From: Colwellia_A sp047621305
Lineage (GTDB): Bacteria; Pseudomonadota; Gammaproteobacteria; Enterobacterales; Alteromonadaceae
Assembly (NCBI GenBank): GCA_047621305.1
Contig: JBLHNB010000090.1
Location: 1 to 22,190 of the forward strand
DNA: 22,190 nt
Direction: 5' to 3'
Positions 7,711 through 14,883 of the stretch are shown here, piece by piece; position 1 is the first letter of the stretch, and the number at the start of each line of letters is the position of its first letter. A program made the position numbers and the translations under genes. The notes under the pieces were generated by a model. That model was not told the origin of the DNA. It ran no database searches and saw only the letters and a program-made list of their open reading frames with translations.

Positions 7711-8967
7711 CTAATTGATCATTATTTCTGTATGTTCTTGCCAATTTGAGGTATCTGAAATAATGACTTCATCACCCGCAGCAAGACCTGATAATATTTG
7801 GATTTGGTTTACGGAGCTTTGTCCTAATGCGACTAATTGTTTTTGGGCAAATTGCTGATCTTTACTGAGACGGTACAATCCCGCGTTACTGTGTTTAGGC
7901 GCAAACACCGGACGTTTTACATAAAGCGCGTTGTCAATATTGCTTATTTCAATTAAACCATCAACGCTCAGGTCTGGGCGCGCTTCGTTAGGCAATGCAC
8001 TGGTTAACTTCACGTCAACCTGCACCATGCCGGCGTTAACTGCAGGGTCAATACGTATGACTTCGCCAATAATTTGGGAGGTACGGGTATCAACAATAAC
8101 CTTTTGTCCTAAAACGATATTATTGATCTTAATCTCTTGAACCTGTAATTCAGCAAATAATGACTTTTGATCGGCGATTAGTGCAACACTAGCACCTACT
8201 TGTGTCTGCTCTCCTAATACTAAAGATACCTGTTGAACTACACCATCCGTGGTCGCTTTTACGGCGAGTGCAGTAACTTGGTCTTTTATGCGTAAATAGT
8301 TATTTTCAACTAAGCCCAGACGGGCTTGTTGTGCTGTTTTAGTTGCCGATAGATTGGCTTCCATCTTAGTGACTTTTTGTTTTTGTGATTGCCAATATTG
8401 ACTTTTTTGTTTAACTTCAAGTTGGCTGCGTTGGTAATCTAAAGCGGATACCGTGCCATTTTTTTGTTCAAATAGCTGTGCCTCAGCGTCAAGTTTTAGT
8501 TTACTACCTTGATAGCTATAGTCGGCTTCGACCACGGAATTTTTTAGATCAAGTAATTGAGATTCTAATGATACAAATGCCGCGTAATTCTCAGCTTTTT
8601 TTGCTTCAAACTCCCAACAAGCTTGTTCTAATTCTCGATGTAACTCGGGGTTAGAAAGTTGCATCAAAATTTGCCCTCTAGTGACTATTGCGCCCGCCTT
8701 AACAAAAGCTTGTTCAACACGTCCGGAAACTTGTGATGATACCCAGCGAATATTCTCTGGTTTTAAAACACCTGCAGCTCGGACATTAACGCTAAAATTG
8801 CCTTGTTTTACTGTGGCAGTAACCAGTTCGTTTTTGTCAACAATAAACGAAGCACTGCCAACAGCATTTTTAAAAAAATAAGTTGCAGCAAGTAATACAA
8901 TGCCAATAGCAACATACCAATATTTTCGGAAAATGGGCGTTTTTGCTTTTGCTCTTATCGTATCCAT
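7711..8967 (-). CDS. MacA/HlyD-type periplasmic adaptor of the efflux system
   Basis: 418 residues. An N-terminal membrane anchor (about 16-36) leaves the rest in the periplasm. The first lipoyl half is around 75-115 (SGRVEQAFVKAGAIVTRGQ). A long alpha-helical hairpin (about 115-220) rich in Gln, Lys and Glu follows, then the second lipoyl half (TTDGVVQQVSLVLGEQ), a beta-barrel and a membrane-proximal domain ending in LSGLAAGDEVII. This is the usual adaptor order. AAGAAGA precedes the ATG. It is the first gene of the block and lies just downstream of a sigma-54 promoter-like site. No TolC-type outer-membrane channel gene is in the window, so the outer component would have to be encoded elsewhere. 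Confidence 0.92.
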   Translation of the reverse strand: MDTIRAKAKTPIFRKYWYVAIGIVLLAATYFFKNAVGSASFIVDKNELVTATVKQGNFSVNVRAAGVLKPENIRWVSSQVSGRVEQAFVKAGAIVTRGQILMQLSNPELHRELEQACWEFEAKKAENYAAFVSLESQLLDLKNSVVEADYSYQGSKLKLDAEAQLFEQKNGTVSALDYQRSQLEVKQKSQYWQSQKQKVTKMEANLSATKTAQQARLGLVENNYLRIKDQVTALAVKATTDGVVQQVSLVLGEQTQVGASVALIADQKSLFAELQVQEIKINNIVLGQKVIVDTRTSQIIGEVIRIDPAVNAGMVQVDVKLTSALPNEARPDLSVDGLIEISNIDNALYVKRPVFAPKHSNAGLYRLSKDQQFAQKQLVALGQSSVNQIQILSGLAAGDEVIISDTSNWQEHTEIMIN

Positions 8968-9014
8968 AAGTCTTCTTTACGTTAATTTGTCTTAGTTAAT
9001 TTATCTTAATGAGT

Positions 9015-9030
9015 TACAAGTGTTATGCCA
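9015..9030 (-). promoter_or_regulatory. Sigma-54 (-24/-12) promoter for the efflux operon
   Basis: On the minus strand the site reads TGGCATAACACTTGTA. The family consensus is TGGCACG-N4-TTGCW. The -24 GG and the -12 position (GT here, GC in the consensus) are 10 bases apart, exactly the required spacing. Transcription would start near 9004, giving a leader of about 37 bases before the adaptor ATG at 8967. The operon itself encodes a sigma-54 activator, which makes the match more credible than sequence alone. The -12 C-to-T change would predict a weakish promoter. Confidence 0.55.
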
Positions 9031-9112
9031 CTCATTTTATTTTTATAGTTTCTTGTAATTAAAGGAATTAATTTGAAATTGAAATATCATAAAGTAAAAG
9101 GTGTATCAATAA

Positions 9113-9151
9113 TAAGACATGACTTTTGTTTAAGTGTCTTAATATCGACAC
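9113..9151. promoter_or_regulatory. Overlapping dyads: candidate activator-binding (UAS) site
   Basis: Two inverted repeats overlap: TAAGACA (9113-9119) with TGTCTTA (9135-9141), and GTGTC (9134-9138) with GACAC (9147-9151), the second making TGTC-N8-GACA. They lie about 85-135 bp upstream of the sigma-54 -24 element, the usual distance for enhancers of NtrC-type activators. TGTC/GACA half-sites are known for such regulators (for example GlrR, which uses TGTC-N10-GACA). They also sit just before the decayed gene at 9167, so they could instead be relics of its promoter. Confidence 0.4.
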
Positions 9152-9166
9152 AGAGAATAGAACAAT

Positions 9167-9373
9167 ATGTTAGAAAATAATCGTCAACAGGATATTGCGA
9201 TGGTGCTTTGATTTTTACCACAAAGTGATGAAATAAACTTACCGCCATGGAAGGTGGTTCATTGATGATGAAAAGATATTGATAGTATTACTAAGATCGC
9301 ACTAAAGTGCTTTAGGTTGGCTCTTAATATACTTGAAAATATTGCCTTGCTTGCTATATTGATAGGGGTTTAG
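9167..9373 (+). pseudogene. Decayed N-terminal fragment of a response regulator (REC domain)
   Basis: From ATG 9167 the frame reads MLENNRQQDIAMVL, stops at TGA 9209-9211, then continues in the same frame as FLPQSDEINLPPWKVVH. At 9263 two bases appear to be missing: reading in the shifted frame gives the REC acidic motif DDE. One more base appears lost near 9273, which restores the original frame as DIDSITKIALKCF and on to a TAG at 9371-9373. The order PPWKVVH-(I)-DDE-(K)-DI..ITKIAL is the typical start of a REC domain, of the kind that begins DUF3369/HD-GYP response regulators. There is one stop and two indels, and nothing after the first REC helix is recognisable, so the gene is dead. A GAGAA ribosome site may still be visible upstream. 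Confidence 0.6.
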
Positions 9374-9472
9374 TAGTTTAAATGAGTTCGTTACTAATAA
9401 AGATCCAAATAAAGCACCCCTTTGAATAACAAAGGCATACCAATAAAAACAATAATTAGCCTAGGAAAAATT

Positions 9473-10417
9473 ATGTCAGTAGAAACTATTTACAAAGTTA
9501 TTTTATATCCATTTATTACTGAGTCGATTGCTAGCCTCAAAGCGATGACTAATTTAACGGGGACGGCAGGCGATGCTTTTATAGATAGTGTTGACGACTT
9601 TCGCTTTAAAGGCTATGCGGTTTGTTCCGATGTTACGGGTAATTTAGATGGTGTCATTATGATGCATCATTACCCCGAAACAGCGATAGCTATTGGTAAT
9701 TCAGTTTGTGAAACACTGTTTGATGAAAAATATGAATATACAGAAATTAACGAAGAACTCAGCAATGCTTTGGCAGAATGGGGCAATACCATTGTCGGTC
9801 GTTCTACTGATTTACACGGACGTTATAGCTTAGAGTATAATTTTTCTAGTCCTTATTTTGTTCATGATGTTAATGATATGGACACATATTTAGCCGGTGT
9901 AAAAGAAGTTATCACTGTACCAATTACCGTTGAAGGTGTAGGACGTTATTACTTTAATCTTTTGGTCAGAAGTGTTGATTATCAAACCGCAGGTATTAAA
10001 AGAGAAGAAAGTACCGGTATTGCCAATCCTCATAAAAATACGCTACCAACAGACAGTAAAATATTATTAGTTGATGACAGCGCTATGATCCGCAAAGCGT
10101 TAAAAAGATACCTAGGAAAATTAGGGTATGACAATGTCATTGAAGCTGATGATGGTTTAACTGCAATTGAAATGGTGAAGACACAATCCCCTGACTTTAT
10201 GTTTATGGATGTTGTCATGATAGAAATGAATGGTGATGACGCCCTACAAGCGATTAGAGAGTCAGGATCTAATGTACCAGTTGTAATGTTATCATCAGTA
10301 ACAGATCAAGCTCTGGTGAAAAAATGTGAAGGTTATGGTGTATCAGGTTTTATTTTTAAACCTATCCAAGCAAACAACGGAGCTGAGATTATCAAAGCGT
10401 ACTTAAAAATAGCATAG
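9473..10417 (+). CDS. CheX-like phosphatase fused to a REC (CheY-like) domain
   Basis: 314 residues from ATG 9473, which has AGGA six bases upstream. An in-frame TTG at 9422 would add 17 residues unlike the family and lacks a ribosome site, so it was not used. Residues about 1-175 are a CheX/CheC-type domain: E102 and N105 (ALAEWGN) match the catalytic Glu-x-x-Asn, and P127 lies at nearly the expected distance. Residues about 195-312 are a REC domain with D201-D202, phosphoacceptor D246 (FMFMDVVM), S274 and K296. Family knowledge: CheX dephosphorylates CheY-P. Here phosphatase and receiver are in one chain, so self-limiting signalling or a phosphate sink is a reasonable inference. No other che gene is adjacent. 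Confidence 0.85.
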   Translation: MSVETIYKVILYPFITESIASLKAMTNLTGTAGDAFIDSVDDFRFKGYAVCSDVTGNLDGVIMMHHYPETAIAIGNSVCETLFDEKYEYTEINEELSNALAEWGNTIVGRSTDLHGRYSLEYNFSSPYFVHDVNDMDTYLAGVKEVITVPITVEGVGRYYFNLLVRSVDYQTAGIKREESTGIANPHKNTLPTDSKILLVDDSAMIRKALKRYLGKLGYDNVIEADDGLTAIEMVKTQSPDFMFMDVVMIEMNGDDALQAIRESGSNVPVVMLSSVTDQALVKKCEGYGVSGFIFKPIQANNGAEIIKAYLKIA

Positions 10418-10433
10418 CAGTCTATTGGTCATG

Positions 10434-10472
10434 CTCAGGCCGTTTTTCAATCGGCTTGAGTTTTTTATTTTT
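10434..10472 (+). terminator. Intrinsic terminator of the CheX-REC gene
   Basis: Stem CTCAGGCCG (10434-10442) pairs with CGGCTTGAG (10452-10460), nine pairs including one G-T, with a 9-base loop. TTTTTTATTTTT follows directly. It lies 17 bases after the stop codon. Confidence 0.9.
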
Positions 10473-10657
10473 ATAAAGAGATATCCCACAATACGCGAAT
10501 TTCAACAAGCTTAAACTTTTTCATTAAGGCTAAACGTGTGCCACCATCGCTCTACCATTATTTCTATCAAAATTAGGCGCTATTAACAAAGAGAAACAAC
10601 GTTTCTTTTGGGACTTTTAATACCGTAATAAACGATTTACTCTGGTTGCTAATAAAT

Positions 10658-10689
10658 AAGTGGAGTTGAGATGATGTTCAACTACACTT
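10658..10689. promoter_or_regulatory. Inverted repeat upstream of the periplasmic binding protein gene
   Basis: AAGTGGAGTTGA (10658-10669) and TCAACTACACTT (10678-10689) pair at 11 of 12 positions around an 8-base loop. The repeat ends 32 bases before the ATG at 10722, so it would lie in the leader or promoter. It is followed by A-rich, not T-rich, DNA and is thus not a terminator for the plus strand. The remainder of 10473-10721 shows no gene. Confidence 0.5.
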
Positions 10690-10721
10690 AAAAAACAATA
10701 TTATTTCGAGATGAATCACTC

Positions 10722-11828
10722 ATGACGCGAGTTTTTTTAACTTATCTGTTGTTTTTCTCTCTTCCTCTTTGGGCGATAGATATCACCCTATTAAATACGC
10801 ATCATAAAACGTCTGCATTTGGGCAGCTTGTTAGCTCTTTTGCACAAGATGCTGCTGAAGATTTAGATATCAAATTCACGGTGATCTATTCTGACAGTCA
10901 CCATATAGTACAACTCAATAATATTAATAAATTAACTCAAATGAATAAAAAACCCGATTATGTTATTTTTACGCCATATCGAGATAGTATTGTGCAAGTA
11001 TTTAATGCACTTGAAAAAGCTAAAATTCCTTTTGTGACACTTGAGCGAGTCTATACTAAACAAGAAGTTAATACGGTTGGTTTACCGCAAGAAAAATATA
11101 AATATTGGCTGGGGGAGATGTTTCCAGATAACGTAAATGCGGGGGAAATATTGTCATCGGTATTGGTGAATACCTTAATAAAAGGTAAACCCAATACTAC
11201 CCAGTATCAGGCTATTGTATTAACAGGAGATAACTATTTAGCAACCTTGATGCGTTGGCATGGCTTAAAAAAATTGATCGGCTCTATTCCACAAATTAAG
11301 CTAGTACAAAGAATTGACGCAAATTGGCATAGAGGTGAAGCAAACAGTAAATATAATTTCTTGCTAAAAAAGCATAAAAAGATTGATTTGATTTTTGCTT
11401 CGTCAGATGAAATGGCATTAGGTGTTGTTGATGCGCTGCAAAAAAGTGACTTAACCGTTAATGAAGATATTGTTATTGGTGGTTTTGACTGGATCCCTGA
11501 AGCACTCATTGCTATTAATCAAGGGAAATTAACAGCATCAGCGGGTGGACACTTTATGCAGGGAGCGTGGGCAATGGTGAAAATTTATGATTATCATCAC
11601 GGTTTAAACGTTTTTAAAAAAGGGGATGATAGCGTGCATATTGAAATGTTGGTTGCCGATAAAAGTAATATTGATACATACTTGCCATTAGCAAAAAAAA
11701 TAGATTTTACTAAAATTAATTTTGCTCGATATAGCTTAGCGCATCAAGACAACCCGCATCCTGAACAAGGTTATCAATTTAGCCTTAAGGAATTTATGGA
11801 TAGTTATAATCGGCCAAAAAAATTTTAG
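10722..11828 (+). CDS. Periplasmic binding protein, type I fold (LacI/LuxP-like), orphan
   Basis: 368 residues. A signal peptide (MTRVFLTYLLFFSLPLWA) is followed by a type-I periplasmic binding fold: VYSDSHH region, PDYVIFTPY, KIPFVTLER, and the C-terminal lobe with IDLIFASSDEMALGVVDAL and EDIVIGGFDW, which match sugar/autoinducer-2 type binding proteins. No permease or ATPase lies nearby, so it may feed a membrane sensor or a transporter coded elsewhere. A four-codon reading frame at 10711 (ATG AAT CAC TCA TGA) ends overlapping the start codon, and the ribosome site is weak, so coupling is possible. The ligand cannot be told from sequence. Confidence 0.8.
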   Translation: MTRVFLTYLLFFSLPLWAIDITLLNTHHKTSAFGQLVSSFAQDAAEDLDIKFTVIYSDSHHIVQLNNINKLTQMNKKPDYVIFTPYRDSIVQVFNALEKAKIPFVTLERVYTKQEVNTVGLPQEKYKYWLGEMFPDNVNAGEILSSVLVNTLIKGKPNTTQYQAIVLTGDNYLATLMRWHGLKKLIGSIPQIKLVQRIDANWHRGEANSKYNFLLKKHKKIDLIFASSDEMALGVVDALQKSDLTVNEDIVIGGFDWIPEALIAINQGKLTASAGGHFMQGAWAMVKIYDYHHGLNVFKKGDDSVHIEMLVADKSNIDTYLPLAKKIDFTKINFARYSLAHQDNPHPEQGYQFSLKEFMDSYNRPKKF

Positions 11829-11960
11829 CGTTTATACGTCACTAAAAAGTGCGCCCCTTCAGCTTTAAAAATCAATTCAAGTTCTTTATAGCCATCAAGT
11901 TGCATAATTAAACGACCTTTTCTGTTTTGGCAATAGGCAGGATAGAAGTTACCTAATCTT
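11825..11960 (-). pseudogene. 3' remnant of an unidentified gene, or a small ORF
   Basis: A minus-strand frame opens inside the last codons of the fetB-like gene and runs to TAA at 11827-11825. It encodes RLGNFYPAYCQNRKGRLIM, then QLDGYKELELIFKAEGAHFL and VTYKR. Composition and codon use look like genuine coding sequence. The first start codon is an internal ATG at about 11904, preceded by AAAAGG 10 bases away, which would give only 26 residues. The likeliest reading is the surviving C-terminus of a deleted gene; a real microprotein is the alternative. The family was not recognised. Its stop overlaps the stop of the plus-strand gene tail to tail. Confidence 0.35.
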
Positions 11961-12687
11961 TAACGACATCACCCATTAACGTTTTCATCTGAGTCTTTGC
12001 TAATATCAGAAAAAGCACTGATGATATGATCGCTGAGGCGAAAATCATACACATCACCATTATTTGGTATCGGGCGGCGATAAGTGGCGAGACACCTGAA
12101 AGGATTTGTCCGGTCATCATACCCGGTAAAGAAACAATACCCACAGCAAACAGAGAGTTTACAACCGGAATTGAGGCGGCATTAAGTGCATTATTTCTCG
12201 CTTGTACATATGGCGTGTTATTTTTTAGCTCTGAAAATAAGCGTTCAGCACAGATACTGACACTGTTCATCGCATTGGCGAATATCATTCCAGCTAATGG
12301 AATTAAAACTTGGGGTTGATACCAAGGTGTTAGTTGCAAAACCCCCTGACTAATCATTAGTAACGTAAATCCGCCACCTATGGTGATGGCGACAATAGTA
12401 GGTACTAATAGTTTTATTCGGTTTGTTTCAATGGTATTTAATGCTATCCAGCTAGATAGCAGCACCATGACGACTAAAATAATGGTGATCAGCCCAGCAC
12501 TATCAGAGTGAAAAATATAGCCGAGTACATTACCAACGATGAGCAACTGTACAAGCATGCGGATAATGGCGTAAAAAGCATTTTTAGTATTAAGTGACCA
12601 TCGATATAAAAAATAAAGTGCAATTGCAACGGGAATAAAAGCGATGCTTAATGATGTTAGTGGAATGATATTGATCGAGTTAACCAT
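11953..12687 (-). CDS. fetB: FetB-like (UPF0014) ABC permease without its ATPase
   Basis: 244 residues, close to E. coli FetB (about 260). Six to seven hydrophobic segments are visible, with the family stretches IRMLVQLLIVGNVLGYIF, IPLAGMIFANAMNSVSICAERL and SLPGMMTGQILSGVSP. In the known FetAB system the permease pairs with the ATPase FetA in iron export and peroxide resistance. Here neither neighbour is an ATPase: upstream is a divergent DUF1285 gene and downstream only a remnant. Either FetA is elsewhere or this copy works without it. No good ribosome site is visible before the ATG, but an in-frame TGA upstream leaves no other start. Confidence 0.8.
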   Translation of the reverse strand: MVNSINIIPLTSLSIAFIPVAIALYFLYRWSLNTKNAFYAIIRMLVQLLIVGNVLGYIFHSDSAGLITIILVVMVLLSSWIALNTIETNRIKLLVPTIVAITIGGGFTLLMISQGVLQLTPWYQPQVLIPLAGMIFANAMNSVSICAERLFSELKNNTPYVQARNNALNAASIPVVNSLFAVGIVSLPGMMTGQILSGVSPLIAARYQIMVMCMIFASAIISSVLFLILAKTQMKTLMGDVVKD

Positions 12688-12824
12688 TGAAATATATACA
12701 GCTTGTATTTTCTTATAGCATCAGCATGTGCTTAATATACTTATAAATCAAGAGACGTTAATCACCATAAAAAATAAATAACTGTTAAAATAACGTTACT
12801 CATTATTATTTTGGTTTACTTAAT

Positions 12825-13382
12825 ATGTCTTTAGCGCAACTTTCAACACAAATAAGTCAATTGAAAAAGGGTGGGGGGAAGTCACTTCCGCCAATAGAAA
12901 CCTGGCATCCACCTTATTGTGGCGAAATTGATCTACAGATTAAAGCAAACGGTGATTGGTTTTATGGTGGTACCATTTTTAAACGTTTGTCGCTGGTGAA
13001 GCTATTCGCGTCTGTTTTATTGAGGGAAGTTGACGAAACACGAGATGAATATTTTTTAGTTACGCCTGTGGAAAAAGTAAAAATTACGGTGGAAGATGCG
13101 CCATTTCTCTTAATACAATGGTCTTGGCAAGAGAGTAGTCAATCAACCATGAAGGTGAGCACTAACCTAGAGGATGAGTTTATTCTTGATGAAAACCATC
13201 CGCTAACAATAAATGAGAAAGGTGAGTTATATGTCTTAGTGCGCCGAAATTTATTGGCGAAAGTACATCGTAATGTGTATTACCAGTGGGTTGAATTAGC
13301 GCAAGAAGTAGTGACAGAAAAAGGCACTGAATTGGTATTTTCCAGTGCGGGTTGCCAGTTTAGTTTGGGGATTATTGATTAA
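12825..13382 (+). CDS. DUF1285 family protein
   Basis: 185 residues, full length for the family. The conserved signature is clear: PPIETWHPPYCGEIDLQI, WFYGGT, LVKLFASVLLRE and YFLVTPVEKVKITVEDAPF. The family is widespread in proteobacteria and uncharacterised beyond structures; it is predicted to be cytoplasmic and has no signal peptide here. It is a single gene, divergent from the fetB-like gene and convergent with hemN, whose stop is 5 bases past its own. No terminator fits into that gap, so the two transcripts probably run into each other. Confidence 0.9.
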   Translation: MSLAQLSTQISQLKKGGGKSLPPIETWHPPYCGEIDLQIKANGDWFYGGTIFKRLSLVKLFASVLLREVDETRDEYFLVTPVEKVKITVEDAPFLLIQWSWQESSQSTMKVSTNLEDEFILDENHPLTINEKGELYVLVRRNLLAKVHRNVYYQWVELAQEVVTEKGTELVFSSAGCQFSLGIID

Positions 13383-13387
13383 TAACT

Positions 13388-14758
13388 TTATATGACGCGA
13401 GAAAAACGCTGTTGATTAATATGTTTTTTCATATACGCATCAAAACTCATACAAATAATACGAATTAATAAACGTGCCTTTTGGTCTACTTTAATAAAAT
13501 CGTTAGTATCTTCCACTAAACCATCATCGATAAAGGTTTTCAGAAGGGGTAAATCATCAGCAAAGTATTGAGCGAAATCGATATTATATTTTTCACTGAT
13601 GTTGTTTTTATCAACAGCATAATTGCACATCAATTCACGGATCACTTCGCCACGAATAACGTCATCTTTTGATAAGCTAACCCCTTTTTCTTGTGCGTGT
13701 TGTTTGTCTTCAATTGCTTGGTAATAAGCTTGTAATTCTTTAATGTTTTGGCTAAATGAATTACCAATACTACTGATTGATGAAACCCCTAATCCTAATA
13801 AATCATAACCGCCTTTGGTGGTGTAACCTTGAAAGTTACGATGTAAATTACCCGCTTTTTGCGCGATAGATAATTCATCATTAGGTTTGGCAAAGTGGTC
13901 CATGCCAATAAAATCGTAACCAAAATCACAGAGTTTTTCGATAGCAAGTTTCATTAAGGCAAACTTTTCTTGTACGCTTGGCAACCATTCATCACGTAAT
14001 TTACGCTGTGCGGCAAAACGACTTGGCAAGTGTGCATAGCTAAATAGTGAAATACGGTCAACGTCCATTTCATGGGCTTTATCAAGTGTTTTGGTAAAGG
14101 TTTCTATCGTTTGGTGAGGTAATCCATAAATTAAATCGATGTTAATCGAGTTAAAACCGACTTGTTTTGCATGGGCGATAAAGTCACTAATAAACTCAGT
14201 AGATTGAACGCGGTTAATCGTCTGTTGAACTTTTAAATCGATATCTTGTACGCCGATACTTAAGCGATTAAAACCTAGCTCAAATAAGTGCTCAGCAAGG
14301 TTCATTTGAATTTCACGTGGGTCGATTTCAATACTCATTTCAACATGGTCAGCAAAAGTGAATTTTTCTTTTAACAAGGAGACTAGTCGAGTGATTTGAG
14401 TATGGGTTAAAAAGCTCGGTGTACCACCACCCCAATGTAATTGCTTAACCGTATAGTCCTTAAAGTACTCGGCGCGAGAGCTGATCTCTTCCGCTAAATA
14501 CTCTAAATAAGTATCGGCTTTATTACGATGGCGCGTGACCACCTTATTACAGCCGCAGTAATAACAAAGGCTATGGCAAAAAGGAATATGCACATACAGA
14601 GACAGTTCACGATTGGGTGATTCTTGTATCGCTTGAATTAAGTCGTCATGTTTAAAGTCATTATGAAACTCAAGAGCCGTGGGGTATGAAGTGTATCTTG
14701 GACCACTGGTATTGTATTTGTTAAGTAATTTCTCATCAAAGAATTGGCTTACTTGCAT
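13388..14758 (-). CDS. hemN: Oxygen-independent coproporphyrinogen III dehydrogenase
   Basis: 456 residues, the normal length of HemN. It decarboxylates two propionate side chains of coproporphyrinogen III to give protoporphyrinogen IX without oxygen, as a radical-SAM enzyme in the cytoplasm. The iron-sulfur motif C61-x3-C65-x2-C68 followed by C70 (PFCHSLCYYCGC) matches the bona fide HemN pattern, not the HemW pattern. Other signatures are GGGTPSFL, IDPREI, LSIGVQD, DLIYGLPHQT and the HemN C-terminal domain. An FNR-type box and a perfect -10 lie upstream, so induction at low oxygen is expected. It follows the DUF2489 gene on the same strand after a 127-base gap that carries its own promoter. 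Confidence 0.96.
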   Translation of the reverse strand: MQVSQFFDEKLLNKYNTSGPRYTSYPTALEFHNDFKHDDLIQAIQESPNRELSLYVHIPFCHSLCYYCGCNKVVTRHRNKADTYLEYLAEEISSRAEYFKDYTVKQLHWGGGTPSFLTHTQITRLVSLLKEKFTFADHVEMSIEIDPREIQMNLAEHLFELGFNRLSIGVQDIDLKVQQTINRVQSTEFISDFIAHAKQVGFNSINIDLIYGLPHQTIETFTKTLDKAHEMDVDRISLFSYAHLPSRFAAQRKLRDEWLPSVQEKFALMKLAIEKLCDFGYDFIGMDHFAKPNDELSIAQKAGNLHRNFQGYTTKGGYDLLGLGVSSISSIGNSFSQNIKELQAYYQAIEDKQHAQEKGVSLSKDDVIRGEVIRELMCNYAVDKNNISEKYNIDFAQYFADDLPLLKTFIDDGLVEDTNDFIKVDQKARLLIRIICMSFDAYMKKHINQQRFSRVI

Positions 14759-14785
14759 GATTAATATTCACTGTTCAAATCGATA

Positions 14786-14834
14786 TTTAATCAATTATAC
14801 TCAGCATAAATTATGTGACATTGATCACGCTCAA
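14786..14834 (-). promoter_or_regulatory. hemN promoter with FNR-type box (overlapping CRP-like half sites)
   Basis: The plus strand has TTGATCACGCTCAA (14821-14834), one mismatch from TTGAT-N4-ATCAA; on the minus strand it reads TTGAGCGTGATCAA. A perfect TATAAT lies at 14799-14794 on the minus strand, placing the start near 14787 and the box centre about 41 bases upstream, the class II activator position. TGTGA-N6-TCACG (14814-14829) overlaps and resembles a CRP site, so CRP competition is possible. The site and the oxygen-independent enzyme it precedes agree. Confidence 0.75.
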
Positions 14835-14883
14835 GTTTTAGTGATGCGAGGTTATTATTCTCTTCAGGCTAAATCATGCATCG

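Noticed and set aside
9291..9315. GCACTAAAGTGC palindrome upstream of the CheX-REC gene
   Set aside because: Short arms, no T-tract, and falls inside the decayed REC gene where it encodes the KIALKCF segment.
10473..10650. Short minus-strand frame beginning MKKFKLVEIRVLWDISL
   Set aside because: Only 17 codons, no ribosome site, and lies next to the terminator of the CheX-REC gene; insufficient evidence.
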